From: Pseudomonas sp. AL03
GTDB lineage: Bacteria; Pseudomonadota; Gammaproteobacteria; Pseudomonadales; Pseudomonadaceae
Assembly (NCBI RefSeq): GCF_029960815.1
Contig: NZ_JASBRE010000011.1
Coordinates: 105,333-169,332, forward strand
DNA length: 64,000 nt
Direction: 5' to 3'
Below the pieces are notes generated by a model that saw nothing but the letters and a program-made list of their open reading frames with translations, was not told the DNA's origin and made no database searches. Shown here one piece after another: positions 1 to 10,324 of this stretch. Position numbers and translations under genes: made by a program. The stretch's first letter is position 1. Each line of letters begins with the position of its first letter.

Positions 1-243
1 CTGACGGAAGATCTGGCTATAGAACGTCGCCACCCCTTCAACGTCGCTCGCCGGGATGCCAAGGATCTCGCCGATGGCGTAGAGCGCGCCATCAGGCACC
101 CAACCACGTTCCTTCTGGACGATCTTCAGGGCTTCGATCGACGCCGCGCGCGGGTCTTCGTAGTGATGCAGCTCGTGCTCGATGGCCGAGCGCTCGGTTT
201 CGCTCAGGGCGAAACGGTCTGTCTGGATAAGCGTGCTGTTCAT
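1..243 (-). CDS. nuoE: NADH-quinone oxidoreductase subunit E (5' part only)
   Basis: The first 81 residues (MNSTLIQTDRFALSETERSA...) match the N-terminal helical part of NuoE, the thioredoxin-fold [2Fe-2S] subunit of the complex I NADH-dehydrogenase arm. The reading frame runs off the left edge, so the cysteine cluster ligands are not visible. ATG at 243 lies two bases after the nuoCD stop codon, which fits one nuo transcript with translational coupling. The GVATFYSQ stretch near the edge is typical of the family. Confidence 0.95.
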   Translation of the reverse strand, partial: MNSTLIQTDRFALSETERSAIEHELHHYEDPRAASIEALKIVQKERGWVPDGALYAIGEILGIPASDVEGVATFYSQIFRQ

Positions 244-245
244 GC

Positions 246-2030
246 TTAGCGGTCCACGTCGGCCATAACGAAATCGATACTACCCAGGTACGCAATCAAG
301 TCCGCGACCATGCTGCCTTTGATCACCGAAGGGATCTGCTGCAGGTGCGGGAAGCTTGGGGTGCGAATCCGGGTGCGGTAGCTCATGGTGCCGCCATCGC
401 TCGTCAGGTAATAACTGTTGATGCCCTTGGTCGCTTCGATCATCTGGAAGGATTCGTTGGCCGGCATGACCGGGCCCCACGAAACTTGCAGGAAGTGCGT
501 GATCAGGGTCTCGATGTGCTGCAGGGTGCGCTCTTTCGGCGGCGGCGTGGTCAGCGGGTGATCCGCCTTGTACGGGCCTTCCGGCATGTTGCGCATGCAC
601 TGCTCAATGATCTTCAGGCTCTGGCGCATTTCTTCGACACGCACGATGCAACGGTCATAGGCATCGCCATTGGCCGCCAGCGGTACTTCGAATTCGAAGT
701 TCTCGTAGCCGGAGTACGGACGAGCCTTGCGCAGGTCGAAATCGCAACCGGTCGAACGCAGGCCAGAACCGGTGACGCCCCATTCCAGGGCTTCCTTGGT
801 GTTGTAGGCCGCGACGCCGATAGTCCGGCCACGCAGGATGCTGTTGTCCAATGCGGCTTTCTGGTATTCGTCCAGACGCTTTGGCATCCACTCGATGAAG
901 TCCTTCACCAGTTTTTCCCAGCCGCGCGGCAGGTCGTGAGCGACGCCACCGATGCGGTACCAGGCCGGGTGCAGACGGAAACCGGTGATGGCTTCGATCA
1001 CCGTGTACGCCTTCTGACGGTCGGTGAACGTGAAGAACACCGGCGTCATGGCGCCGACGTCCTGGATGTAAGTCCCCAGGAACAACAGGTGGCTGGTGAT
1101 CCGGAAGAACTCGGCCATCATGATGCGGATGACGTCGACCTTCTCAGGCACCTTGATGCCGGCCAGCTTCTCGACCGAGAGCACGTACGGCAGGTTGTTC
1201 ATCACGCCGCCGAGGTAATCGATACGGTCGGTGTACGGGATGAAGCTGTGCCAGGACTGACGCTCGGCCATCTTCTCGGCACCACGGTGGTGGTAACCGA
1301 CGTCCGGCACACAGTCGACGATCTCTTCACCATCCAGCTGCAGAATGATGCGGAACGCACCGTGCGCGGAAGGGTGGTTAGGGCCGAGGTTGAGGAACAT
1401 GTAGTCCTCGTTCGCACCGGAACGCTTCATGCCCCAGTCTTCAGGCTTGAAGCGCGCGGCTTCTTCCTCAAGCTGTTGCTTGGCCAACGTCAGGCTGAAC
1501 GGGTCGAACTCGGTGGCACGGGCCGGGAAGTCCTTGCGCAGCGGGTGACCTTCCCAGGTTGGCGGCATCATGATGCGGGTCAGGTGCGGGTGACCGGCAA
1601 AGTTGATGCCGTACATGTCCCACACTTCACGCTCGTACCAGTTGGCGTTCGGCCAGATACCGGTCACGGTCGGCACGCTAAGGTCGCTCTCGGACAAGGC
1701 GACCTTGATCATTACGTCACTATTACGTTCGATCGACATCAAGTGATAGAACACGGTGAAGTCGACGCCGTTCGGCAGCCCTTGACGCTTGGTGCGCAGA
1801 CGCTCGTCCACGCCGTGCAGGTCATAGAGCATGACGTACGGCTTGGGCAGGTTGCGCAGGAAGGTCAGGACTTCGACGAGTTTGGCACGGGCAACCCAAA
1901 GCACCGGCATGCCGGTGCGGGTAGGCTGGGCGGTGAACGCCTCCGGGCCAAATCGGTTATTCAGTTCGACGACCACATCCTGGTCGTCTGCCTTATAAGG
2001 CGGGATGTACAGAGCACTGCCTGTAGTCAT
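246..2030 (-). CDS. nuoC: NADH-quinone oxidoreductase subunit C/D (fused)
   Basis: This 594-residue protein fuses the 30 kDa and 49 kDa subunits of the complex I peripheral arm. Residues 1 to about 190 are NuoC-like, with the signature [12 protein letters not shown] near residues 131-142. From about residue 200 the NuoD part starts, with [10 protein letters not shown] at 215-224 and the GYHHRGAEK segment that lines the quinone cavity. The fusion is the usual state in gamma-proteobacteria, so it is not a local oddity. It sits between nuoB and nuoE in the operon; 72 bases separate it from nuoB. Confidence 0.98.
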   Translation of the reverse strand: MTTGSALYIPPYKADDQDVVVELNNRFGPEAFTAQPTRTGMPVLWVARAKLVEVLTFLRNLPKPYVMLYDLHGVDERLRTKRQGLPNGVDFTVFYHLMSIERNSDVMIKVALSESDLSVPTVTGIWPNANWYEREVWDMYGINFAGHPHLTRIMMPPTWEGHPLRKDFPARATEFDPFSLTLAKQQLEEEAARFKPEDWGMKRSGANEDYMFLNLGPNHPSAHGAFRIILQLDGEEIVDCVPDVGYHHRGAEKMAERQSWHSFIPYTDRIDYLGGVMNNLPYVLSVEKLAGIKVPEKVDVIRIMMAEFFRITSHLLFLGTYIQDVGAMTPVFFTFTDRQKAYTVIEAITGFRLHPAWYRIGGVAHDLPRGWEKLVKDFIEWMPKRLDEYQKAALDNSILRGRTIGVAAYNTKEALEWGVTGSGLRSTGCDFDLRKARPYSGYENFEFEVPLAANGDAYDRCIVRVEEMRQSLKIIEQCMRNMPEGPYKADHPLTTPPPKERTLQHIETLITHFLQVSWGPVMPANESFQMIEATKGINSYYLTSDGGTMSYRTRIRTPSFPHLQQIPSVIKGSMVADLIAYLGSIDFVMADVDR

Positions 2031-2102
2031 GGTTATTTATCGCTTTCGGTCAACGTAAAGAATGAAACCAGTGTCTCGTTCTATAAAAGAAGCAGAGCTG
2101 GA

Positions 2103-2777
2103 TCAGACTTCGTCGGGGCTGCGCAGGTTGGTTACCTGAATACGCTGTTCGCGGCGCTGTTCCTTTTGCGAAGGCATCTCGGCGCGATAAACGCCTTGAT
2201 CACCAACGACCCAGGAAAGTGGGCGACGCTCCTGGCCAATCGACTCTTGCAAGAGCATCAAGCCTTGCAGAAAAGCTTCAGGGCGGGGCGGGCAGCCAGG
2301 CACGTAGACGTCCACGGGCAGGAACTTGTCCACCCCTTGAACGACGGAGTAGATGTCGTACATGCCACCGGAGTTGGCGCACGAACCCATGGAGATAACC
2401 CATTTAGGTTCGAGCATTTGCTCGTAGAGACGCTGAATGATCGGCGCCATCTTGATAAAGCAGGTACCGGCGATAACCATGAAATCGGCCTGACGCGGCG
2501 ATGCCCGGATAACCTCGGCGCCAAAGCGCGCAATGTCGTGGGGCGCCGTGAAGGCGGTGGTCATTTCCACGTAGCAGCACGAAAGGCCGAAGTTATACGG
2601 CCACAGGGAGTTCTTGCGCCCCCAGTTGATCGTGCCGTTAAGCACGTCTTCGAGCTTGCCCATGAAAATGTTTTTGTGAACTTGATCTTCTAACGGATCG
2701 GAAACGGTTTCCCGTTCGCCAATCGGATACTGCTCGTTAGGAGCATCGGGGTCGATCCTGGTGAGATTGTATTGCAT
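2103..2777 (-). CDS. nuoB: NADH-quinone oxidoreductase subunit B
   Basis: NuoB (224 residues) carries cluster N2, the last iron-sulfur centre before quinone. The tandem cysteines at 67-68 (LSCCYVEM), C133 in GSCANSGG and C162 in PGCPPRPE are the four expected ligands. I start at the ATG at 2777 ([10 protein letters not shown]), ten bases after the nuoA stop and with a GAGG ribosome site overlapping that stop. An in-frame TTG two codons upstream (2783) is a weaker alternative. Confidence 0.97.
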   Translation of the reverse strand: MQYNLTRIDPDAPNEQYPIGERETVSDPLEDQVHKNIFMGKLEDVLNGTINWGRKNSLWPYNFGLSCCYVEMTTAFTAPHDIARFGAEVIRASPRQADFMVIAGTCFIKMAPIIQRLYEQMLEPKWVISMGSCANSGGMYDIYSVVQGVDKFLPVDVYVPGCPPRPEAFLQGLMLLQESIGQERRPLSWVVGDQGVYRAEMPSQKEQRREQRIQVTNLRSPDEV

Positions 2778-2787
2778 TGCCAAAGCC

Positions 2788-3201
2788 TCATTGTTTCAGC
2801 TTCGCCTGCCGCTTGCGACGAGCTTCCGGAGCCCAATCAAGGGCGCCCACTCGGAACAGGTAGACAAGACCTGCCAACAGAATTGCTATGAAAACGAGAG
2901 CTTCGACGAATCCGGTCCAGCCGCTTTCGCGGACGGACACAGACCAGGCAAAGAGAAAAAGGGCTTCGATATCGAAGATCACGAAGAGCATCGCGACCAG
3001 ATAGAATTTGGCTGAGAGCCGCAAGCGGGCACCACCTGTAGGTAGCATGCCGGACTCGAACGGTTCGTTTTTGCTGCGGCCCCAGGCTTTTGACCCGAGG
3101 AGGCTGGAGACGCCGAGCATGAAGGCGCAAAGGCCGACGACGCCCAAAAGGAAAATGGCAAAGCCCCAGTTGTGGGCCATGAGTCCTGTCGCTTCGGGCA
3201 T
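2788..3201 (-). CDS. nuoA: NADH-quinone oxidoreductase subunit A
   Basis: First gene of the complex I operon, 137 residues. Three hydrophobic segments (roughly 11-32, 66-88 and 97-117) fit the three-helix membrane subunit NuoA, and the loop [14 protein letters not shown] plus FDIEALFLF are family hallmarks. The start [13 protein letters not shown] is chosen by comparison with pseudomonad homologues; the frame is open further upstream (to 3276), but that extension is not hydrophobic in the right way and lacks a good ribosome site. The promoter must lie in 3202-3640. Confidence 0.95.
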   Translation of the reverse strand: MPEATGLMAHNWGFAIFLLGVVGLCAFMLGVSSLLGSKAWGRSKNEPFESGMLPTGGARLRLSAKFYLVAMLFVIFDIEALFLFAWSVSVRESGWTGFVEALVFIAILLAGLVYLFRVGALDWAPEARRKRQAKLKQ

Positions 3202-3642
3202 GCTGGTAATCCTTAACAGAGAGCAAAGGTCTCTGAGCTTGAAAAGAAACAAAGCAGTGACGATATGTCGCAGCAATCAATCCCGCTGATTTTATGGCAC
3301 ATCACCGTGCAAGTAAAATTCCTATAGCGAAATTATTTATAGGAATAAGGACATAGCGCACCTCCAAAGCCCCGCAGCCCATGCGTTGCGGGCATTAGCC
3401 GGGATTTCATCAATATTGTTTTGTTGGGAATGTAACGCACATAGTTGCGGATGAATGATAATCAATACTGTTCGGGTCTGTTTTTAAACTGTTTAGCGGG
3501 TGGGTGGCCGGGAAGTTGTCATATAGGCGCGTTACTGCAAGTAGCACACGGGGTAGTTTTACCTTCTTTTCCTGATCGAAAAACTGCTCTGGATCAATGA
3601 TTTTCAGTGCTTTTTGTGGGAGCGTGCGTGTGAAATCGCGGG
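3202..3642. other. Intergenic region upstream of nuoA
   Basis: About 440 bases between nuoA and the aceA terminator. It is AT-richer than its flanks and should hold the minus-strand nuo promoter, but I could not find a clear -35/-10 pair or an Anr-type TTGAT-N4-ATCAA box. A degenerate REP-like stretch (tgtgggagcg ... tcgcgggc) lies at about 3615-3643. Confidence 0.5.
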
Positions 3643-3672
3643 CAAAAAAACGCCCCGGACCAGTCGGGGCGT
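3643..3672 (-). terminator. Intrinsic terminator of aceA
   Basis: Read on the minus strand, GACGCCCCGAC, a short loop, and the matching CCGGGGCG arm are followed by a run of seven T. It starts about 70 bases after the aceA stop codon. Confidence 0.85.
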
Positions 3673-3739
3673 CAGTTGTGCGACGTTGCGGTTAGCTTTC
3701 TATCCGATCCGCAACGGCCGTTTGCTCAGGCGAATCAGA

Positions 3740-5065
3740 TCAGTGGAACTGCTCTTCTTCAGTCGAACCGGTCAGTGCGGTTACCGACGACGAGCCACCT
3801 TGAATCACAGTGGTCATGTCGTCGAAGTAGCCGGTGCCCACTTCCTGCTGGTGAGCCACGAAGGTGTAACCCTTGGCAGCGTCAGCGAACTCTTGCTCTT
3901 GCAGCTTCACGTAGGCAGTCATGTCGTTACGGGCGTAGTCGTGCGCCAGGTTGAACATGCTGTGCCACATGTTGTGAATGCCGGCCAGGGTGATGAACTG
4001 GTGCTTGTAACCCATGGCGGACAGTTCGCGCTGGAACTTGGCGATGGTCGCGTCGTCCAGGTTTTTCTTCCAGTTGAAGGAAGGCGAGCAGTTGTACGAC
4101 AGCAGTTGGTCCGGGTATTCCTTTTTGATCGCTTCGGCGAAGCGACGAGCCTCGTCCAGGTCTGGCTTGGCGGTTTCGCACCAGATCAGGTCGGCGTATG
4201 GCGCGTAGGCCAGGCCGCGGGAGATTGCCTGGTCGAGACCAGCGCGCACTTTGTAGAAACCTTCCTGAGTACGTTCGCCAGTCACGAACTCTTTGTCGTA
4301 CGGGTCGCAATCGGAAGTCAGCAGGTCAGCCGCGTTAGCGTCGGTACGGGCCAGAATGATGGTCGGAGTACCGGCAACGTCAGCCGCCAGGCGAGCAGCG
4401 GTCAGCTTTTGTACAGCTTCCTGGGTAGGAACCAGTACCTTGCCGCCCATGTGGCCGCATTTTTTCACGGAAGCCAGTTGGTCTTCGAAGTGAACGCCGG
4501 CGGCGCCTGCTTCGATCATGCTCTTCATCAGCTCGTAAGCGTTCAGTACGCCGCCGAAACCGGCTTCGGCGTCAGCCACGATCGGAGCGAAGTAGTCGAT
4601 GTAACCTTCGTCGCCCGGGCCTTTGCCGGCTTTCCACTGGATCTGGTCAGCACGACGGAACGAGTTGTTGATGCGCTTGACCACGGTTGGAACCGAGTCC
4701 ACCGGGTACAGCGACTGGTCCGGGTACATCGATTCGGCGGAGTTGTTGTCCGCAGCAACCTGCCAGCCCGACAGGTAGATCGCCTGGATACCGGCTTTAA
4801 CTTGTTGCACAGCCTGGCCGCCGGTCAGGGCGCCCATGCAGTTGACGAAATCTTTCTCAGGACGGAAGGACGGCTTGGCGCCTTGGGTCACCAGGTTCCA
4901 AAGCTTCTCGGCGCCCAATTTTGCAAAGGTGTGCTCAGGTTGAACCGAGCCACGCAGGCGGACGACGTCAGCAGCGGAGTAAGCGCGTGTCACGCCTTTC
5001 CAGCGTGGGTTTTCAGCCCAATCTTTTTCGAGGGCTGCAATTTGCTGTTCGCGTGTCAGTGCCAT
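3740..5065 (-). CDS. aceA: Isocitrate lyase
   Basis: Cleaves isocitrate to succinate and glyoxylate, the first step of the glyoxylate shunt. The 441-residue length and the catalytic motif KKCGHMGGK (nucleophile C203) fit the standard bacterial enzyme; [19 protein letters not shown] supplies metal-binding acidic residues. The start is [12 protein letters not shown] at 5065, preceded by GAGG nine bases upstream; an in-frame ATG at 5125 would add 20 unrelated residues. It is transcribed alone. The candidate promoter lies about 375 bases upstream (see 5440-5468), giving a long leader. Confidence 0.97.
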   Translation of the reverse strand: MALTREQQIAALEKDWAENPRWKGVTRAYSAADVVRLRGSVQPEHTFAKLGAEKLWNLVTQGAKPSFRPEKDFVNCMGALTGGQAVQQVKAGIQAIYLSGWQVAADNNSAESMYPDQSLYPVDSVPTVVKRINNSFRRADQIQWKAGKGPGDEGYIDYFAPIVADAEAGFGGVLNAYELMKSMIEAGAAGVHFEDQLASVKKCGHMGGKVLVPTQEAVQKLTAARLAADVAGTPTIILARTDANAADLLTSDCDPYDKEFVTGERTQEGFYKVRAGLDQAISRGLAYAPYADLIWCETAKPDLDEARRFAEAIKKEYPDQLLSYNCSPSFNWKKNLDDATIAKFQRELSAMGYKHQFITLAGIHNMWHSMFNLAHDYARNDMTAYVKLQEQEFADAAKGYTFVAHQQEVGTGYFDDMTTVIQGGSSSVTALTGSTEEEQFH

Positions 5066-5439
5066 GGAGATAAACCTCGTCGCGTCTTTTACGGAAAGTT
5101 GTTCTGCGGTGGAAAATTCATGCACTCGCTGACCAGAAGCTTAGGTGGTCAAGTCGGATTCGGCGGGGATGGCGACGGGATGAACGATGGGCTCGAGGGG
5201 AAGTGAGCAGGTAAGGGCGAACTGGCGAGCGCATTCGGGCGTCGTGGGCCTTGGTACGAACTTCAGTGTGGAGCCGGGTTACCTAATTACGCTTCCGTCC
5301 CTCGGGACAACTTCGTTCCAGTCGGCAACCTCGTCAAACACACCTTGTGGGCGGTACAGACACGAAGCGGCTCGCGGGGTAGGTGCGAACGGCGCCTCGA
5401 AGGCCCTTGCCAGGGCCCCTGATTAGCGGGAGCGAGGCC
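5066..5439 (-). promoter_or_regulatory. Long structured leader region of aceA
   Basis: Between the candidate promoter and the aceA ATG there are about 370 bases without a convincing reading frame. It can form several hairpins: GGCCCT-TGCC-AGGGCC at 5402-5417 and GTCCC-GA-GGGAC (read on the minus strand) near 5297-5308. No known riboswitch class was recognised. If the promoter call is right, this is a 5' untranslated region of unusual length; if a closer promoter exists it is only spacer. Confidence 0.4.
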
Positions 5440-5468
5440 ATCATGCCTTCGCTTTTTTGTATCGTCAA
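5440..5468 (-). promoter_or_regulatory. Candidate sigma-70 promoter for aceA
   Basis: On the minus strand TTGACG (5468-5463) and CATGAT (5445-5440) are separated by 17 bases, a good -35 and a fair -10. The inverted repeat at 5475-5500 sits directly upstream, as an activator or repressor site would. Inferred from sequence only. Confidence 0.45.
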
Positions 5469-5474
5469 ACGTTT

Positions 5475-5500
5475 TGTAGTGCTTTTTTTCGAGCACTACA
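5475..5500. promoter_or_regulatory. Perfect 9-bp inverted repeat, operator-like
   Basis: TGTAGTGCT, an 8-base spacer and AGCACTACA form a perfect palindrome with no T-run after it on either strand in terminator position. It is six bases upstream of the candidate aceA -35 box and 41 bases from the stop codon of the next gene. The binding protein is not recognised. Confidence 0.5.
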
Positions 5501-5540
5501 TCTTTGGTCTAATACGACTAATCAGTCAGTTTTCGGTGGT

Positions 5541-6314
5541 TTAGTCCAAAGTATCGACTTTCACCCGCAGGGTCATGTCGTCCCGTCCCTGAGTCGAGTA
5601 GCTGCGGGTCTGGCCCTGTTTGTCGGCCTGAGTCTGGCGGTTTACGCCAGCCAGGGTGATCCATTCGCCCAGTCGGCCCGTGACAGTTGTGTCGGTACTT
5701 TGCACATTCACTACATCGGGATGTTCCTGGCTCATGCGGTCACGATTGGTGCTGATCGCCAGGTGAACGATGTCGCCGGTGACGCTGGCGGTAACGTAGA
5801 AACCCTGGGTGACGTTACGGTATTCGGTCTGGCTTCGCAGGTCGCCGTAGGCGTCGGTTTGAGTGCTGGTGAGCGGCACGCTCTGTCCGACCTGGATCAG
5901 AGCCGGTGCGCCTTCGCTGGCCTGAATTTGTTGGATCCCGCCATCACGGCTGTCGGTGCTGCGATTGATGATGCGGGTCTGACTCGGTTTGGCACCGTTC
6001 ACCGAATAACCCTGATCGCCCTGGAAGTTGTTTTCGTTGGTGTCGACGGTGATCAGCAGGCGTTTCGGCTGGGTGTCGAGTTGCGCAATCAGGGCTTTAA
6101 GTTCGTCGATCTTGCGTTGATCGGCATTAACGATCAGTTGGTTACCGTAGGCGCTGACCTGGCCATCTTTACCGATGAAATCCTGTGCCATCGGCAACAT
6201 GTCGGCGCTGGTGTGGTAGTTCAGGGGCACGATCTCGGTGGCTGCCATGACCGAGCAACTGCAGGTCAGCAGCAGCGTGGTGAGCAGGGTGGTGAGCAGG
6301 GTGCGTAGGGACAT
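5541..6314 (-). CDS. Exported protein with secretin short domain (NolW-like)
   Basis: A 257-residue protein with a strong signal peptide (MSLRTLLTTLLTTLLLTC..., cut near AVMAA). The mature part begins with an N1/NolW-type fold (IVPLNYHTSADMLPMAQDFI...; NQLIVNADQRKIDELKALIAQLDTQPK), the ring-building module of secretins, and then a beta-rich region. It lacks the C-terminal channel of true secretins. The start at 6314 is supported by GGAG nine bases upstream; an ATG at 6332 is alternative. The signal peptide contains a repeated gtggtgagcagg unit. Function unknown; it may scaffold or regulate an outer-membrane complex. Confidence 0.75.
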   Translation of the reverse strand: MSLRTLLTTLLTTLLLTCSCSVMAATEIVPLNYHTSADMLPMAQDFIGKDGQVSAYGNQLIVNADQRKIDELKALIAQLDTQPKRLLITVDTNENNFQGDQGYSVNGAKPSQTRIINRSTDSRDGGIQQIQASEGAPALIQVGQSVPLTSTQTDAYGDLRSQTEYRNVTQGFYVTASVTGDIVHLAISTNRDRMSQEHPDVVNVQSTDTTVTGRLGEWITLAGVNRQTQADKQGQTRSYSTQGRDDMTLRVKVDTLD

Positions 6315-6394
6315 ATCCGTTATCTCCGACATCTTGAAGTGTTGATACTGCCAGTTTGTCGGCCCGGCGGGGGGCAAGTTGAATCGTAGACAGC

Positions 6395-6430
6395 AAAACG
6401 CCCCGGCATCCGAGGATGGCGGGGCGTTTT
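6395..6430 (-). terminator. Intrinsic terminator downstream of the roxA-GNAT pair
   Basis: AAAACGCCCC...GGGGCGTTTT is nearly symmetric, so it could work in both directions. It lies beyond the GNAT stop codon (minus strand) and upstream of the secretin-domain gene, which it would insulate. Confidence 0.8.
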
Positions 6431-6448
6431 GTAGTGTCCTTGAGTACG

Positions 6449-6515
6449 CCTTCGCGGGCAAGCCTCGCTCCTACAATACGCGGATAACTGTAGGAGCGAG
6501 GCTTGCCCGCGAAGG
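6449..6515. repeat. REPIN, TGTAGGAGCGAGG family
   Basis: Two perfect 27-base inverted arms (CCTTCGCGGGCAAGCC... and its complement ending GCCCGCGAAGG) around a 13-base spacer. This is a typical Pseudomonas REP doublet, intergenic and probably mobilised in trans by a RAYT transposase not present in this window. Confidence 0.9.
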
Positions 6516-6528
6516 TGGCGACTCGGTC

Positions 6529-6954
6529 TTACGCCGAATGACGCACCATGTCCACATGCGGAATCCCTGCTTCCAGGAACTCCTCACTGACCAGGCTGAA
6601 GCCCAGGCGCTCATAGAATGCTATGGCTTGTACCTGTGCGCTCAGCCTCTGCTGCTTCAGTCCGCGCTTCTCGGCTTCACCGATCACCGCTTGCATCAGC
6701 GCATCGCCGACTTTCAAGCCGCGCCAGTCTTTCAGCACCGACACCCGGCCAACGTGGCCATCGGGCAGCAGGCGAGCGGTGCCAATCGGAAAGTCGCCTT
6801 CGAAGGCCAGAAAATGCACCGCAGTTGCGTCATCAGCATCCCATTCCAGCTCGGGCGGAACGGATTGCTCGGCGATGAACACCGTCTCACGAATGCGCCG
6901 GATCTCGGCGTTGTCCTTTTGCCAGTCTGCGACACGTACGTGAATTTTATTCAT
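6529..6954 (-). CDS. GNAT family N-acetyltransferase
   Basis: A 141-residue single-domain acetyltransferase. The segment GRVSVLKDWRGLKVGDALMQ is the acetyl-CoA pyrophosphate loop, and AIAFYERLGFSLVSEEFLEAGIPHVDM is the C-terminal GNAT strand and helix. The ATG at 6954 overlaps the stop codon of the upstream roxA gene (ATGAATAA), so the two are translationally coupled. The substrate is unknown; coupling to a ribosomal protein hydroxylase hints at, but does not prove, a translation-related target. Confidence 0.85.
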   Translation of the reverse strand: MNKIHVRVADWQKDNAEIRRIRETVFIAEQSVPPELEWDADDATAVHFLAFEGDFPIGTARLLPDGHVGRVSVLKDWRGLKVGDALMQAVIGEAEKRGLKQQRLSAQVQAIAFYERLGFSLVSEEFLEAGIPHVDMVRHSA

Positions 6955-8116
6955 CAGCAAACCCCAGGCTTCCTTGCTTGATCAGTTCACACAGCAGGCC
7001 GCGACCGTCTTCGTCGCTCAGCCAGTCGCCGAGGTTGTCGGTGTGCAGCGCGTCTGCGGCGCAAATCAACTTCAGCAGATCGCGCAGTTTGCCCGGCAGG
7101 TAACGGCTCTGGCCGCTGGCGAACAGCAGGAGGTCGTCATCGACTTCGGACCAGGCCATGCGCGCGCTCGGGTTGCGGATCAGTACTGCGCCTTGCTCAA
7201 GGCTGGCGAGCAGGTCGTCTTCTTCGATCTCTTCCGGTCCCACTACCAGCTCCGGGTAGCGCGGCTCGGTCATGAACTGGCCGAACCAGGTCAGCAGCAG
7301 ACGTTCGTCGCTCATGTGCTCGGCAAGCAGGCCTTTCAAGCGATCAAGGGCGTCGTGCTGGATCTGATGTGGATCGACCGCAGGCAGGGCGTCGGCGTCG
7401 GTGTAACGCTCTTCGTCCGGCAGGAACTGGCTGAGGAAGTCAGTGAAGTGGGTCAGCACCTCAGCGGCGCTCGGTGCGCGGAAACCTACTGAGTAGGTCA
7501 GGCAATCATCAACGGCAACGCCGCAATGGGCCAGGCGTGGGGGCAGGTAGAGCATGTCGCCCGGTTCCAGAACCCATTCGTCGGTGGCCTCGAAGTCGGC
7601 GAGGATGCGCAGGTCGGCGTGTTGCAGCAGCTTGCTCTCGGAATCGCACATTTGGCCGATTTTCCAGTTGCGCTTGCCGTGACCTTGCAGCAGGAATACG
7701 TCGTAGTTGTCGAAGTGAGGGCCGACGCTACCACCTGGGGTGGCGAAGCTGATCATCACATCGTCGATGCGCCAGCTCGGCAGGAAGCGGAAGTTTTCCA
7801 GCAGCTCAGCGACTTCCGGTACGAATTGGTCGACCGCTTGAACCAGCAGCGTCCAGTCGCGTTCCGGCAATTTGCTGAATTCGTCTTCGGCGAACGGGCC
7901 GCGGCGCAATTCCCAAGGGCGCTCGCCGTGCTCGATCACCAGGCGCGATTCGACTTCTTCTTCCAGCGCCAGGCCGGCCAGTTCGTCCGCGTCGATTGGG
8001 CTTTCGAATTCAGGAATCGCCTGGCGGATCAGCAGGGGTTTTTTCTGCCAGTAGTCGCGCAGGAACTCGCGCGCCGTGATGCCGCCCAGAAGTTGAAGAG
8101 GAATGTCAGGATTCAT
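6947..8116 (-). CDS. roxA: Ribosomal protein uL16 arginine 3-hydroxylase (cupin/JmjC type)
   Basis: The 389-residue protein matches the YcfD/RoxA family: 2-oxoglutarate and Fe(II) dependent enzymes that hydroxylate an arginine of ribosomal protein L16. The metal triad is visible as H134-F-D136 in PHFDNYDVF and H197 in PPRLAHCGV. A winged-helix C-terminal part follows, as in the family. Start MNPDIPLQLLGG at 8116; an upstream in-frame start at 8140 adds residues not seen in relatives. It overlaps the GNAT gene. Confidence 0.88.
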   Translation of the reverse strand: MNPDIPLQLLGGITAREFLRDYWQKKPLLIRQAIPEFESPIDADELAGLALEEEVESRLVIEHGERPWELRRGPFAEDEFSKLPERDWTLLVQAVDQFVPEVAELLENFRFLPSWRIDDVMISFATPGGSVGPHFDNYDVFLLQGHGKRNWKIGQMCDSESKLLQHADLRILADFEATDEWVLEPGDMLYLPPRLAHCGVAVDDCLTYSVGFRAPSAAEVLTHFTDFLSQFLPDEERYTDADALPAVDPHQIQHDALDRLKGLLAEHMSDERLLLTWFGQFMTEPRYPELVVGPEEIEEDDLLASLEQGAVLIRNPSARMAWSEVDDDLLLFASGQSRYLPGKLRDLLKLICAADALHTDNLGDWLSDEDGRGLLCELIKQGSLGFADE

Positions 8117-8154
8117 GTGTAACCTATTGAAAAAAAGCACTTTTCAGGCGGGAA

Positions 8155-8180
8155 TAAAAACGCCCGGCGCTGCCGGGCGT
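8155..8180 (-). terminator. Intrinsic terminator of purB
   Basis: Minus-strand GACGCCCGGCAGCGCCGGGCGTTTTTATT: a GC-rich stem followed by T residues, about 23 bases after the purB stop. Confidence 0.85.
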
Positions 8181-8202
8181 CTCAAACGGGTAGAGCGGTC
8201 AA

Positions 8203-9660
<1,458 letters not shown>

Positions 9661-9700
9661 TTACGCGTTACAAATTACAAAAGGTCTTGCGGGGGCGGTT

Positions 9701-10324
9701 TCAGCTGCTGCGCATCAGCGGGTAAAGCTCTTTCAGCAACTTGCGACGGCTGATCACCAACTGCCAGCGATGACCGCCCAACTGCCGCCACAGGCGCGCC
9801 GATCGAATCCCGGCCAGCAACAGGGCGCGGATTTTCGAAGCATTGCTCGGTTGCTGCAGGTTGCGCATGTCGCCATGCACCTGAATGCGTTGGCGCAAGG
9901 TGCTCAAGGTGTCCTGGTACAGCGCACCGCAGGCCGCAATCACGTTTTCGTGAGCCGGGCCGAAGTGCTCGACCTGGGACTGAATCTGCGGCAAGCGCTT
10001 GCCGATCTCATCCAGCATATCGTTGCGCTTGGCCAGTTGACGCTCCAGACCGAGCATCGCCAGGGCGTAACGCAGCGGTTCGCGCTGAAGGGTGCTCGGG
10101 TCGCGTTCAAGGGCGCCGATCAATGCGCGATAGCCTTCACGCAGATTGAGGTCGTCGCCGCCGTAGACTTCCAGGGTGTCCTTGGGGTCGCGAATCAGCA
10201 GGCTACCGAGCATGCAGGTCAGGCCGGCTTCGGTGGTCTGGCCGGTCTTGGCGATCTTGTCGACCAGCACGGCGGCGAGGAATACGCCGCCCAGTGCCGT
10301 CAGTTGCTCCTGAGTCGGGCTCAT
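9701..10324 (-). CDS. hflD: High frequency lysogenization protein HflD homologue
   Basis: A 207-residue helical, membrane-associated protein of the HflD family ([28 protein letters not shown]). In E. coli HflD sequesters the phage lambda CII regulator; its housekeeping role is unclear. The start codon overlaps the mnmA stop (ATGA at 10321-10324), so it is coupled to mnmA. The gene order mnmA-hflD-purB is conserved with E. coli. Confidence 0.93.
   Translation of the reverse strand: MSPTQEQLTALGGVFLAAVLVDKIAKTGQTTEAGLTCMLGSLLIRDPKDTLEVYGGDDLNLREGYRALIGALERDPSTLQREPLRYALAMLGLERQLAKRNDMLDEIGKRLPQIQSQVEHFGPAHENVIAACGALYQDTLSTLRQRIQVHGDMRNLQQPSNASKIRALLLAGIRSARLWRQLGGHRWQLVISRRKLLKELYPLMRSS

Noticed and set aside
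345..2693. 782-codon open frame on the plus strand opposite nuoCD and nuoB
   Set aside because: It is the antisense of strongly conserved complex I genes; its histidine/valine-rich product is typical of high-GC shadow frames.
5287..5496. 69-codon open frame in the aceA leader (minus strand)
   Set aside because: It would start upstream of the candidate promoter and lacks a ribosome site; basic low-complexity product.
5510..5520. TAATACGACTA, resembling the core of a T7 promoter
   Set aside because: Only 11 bases match and no phage polymerase or phage genes are present; chance similarity.
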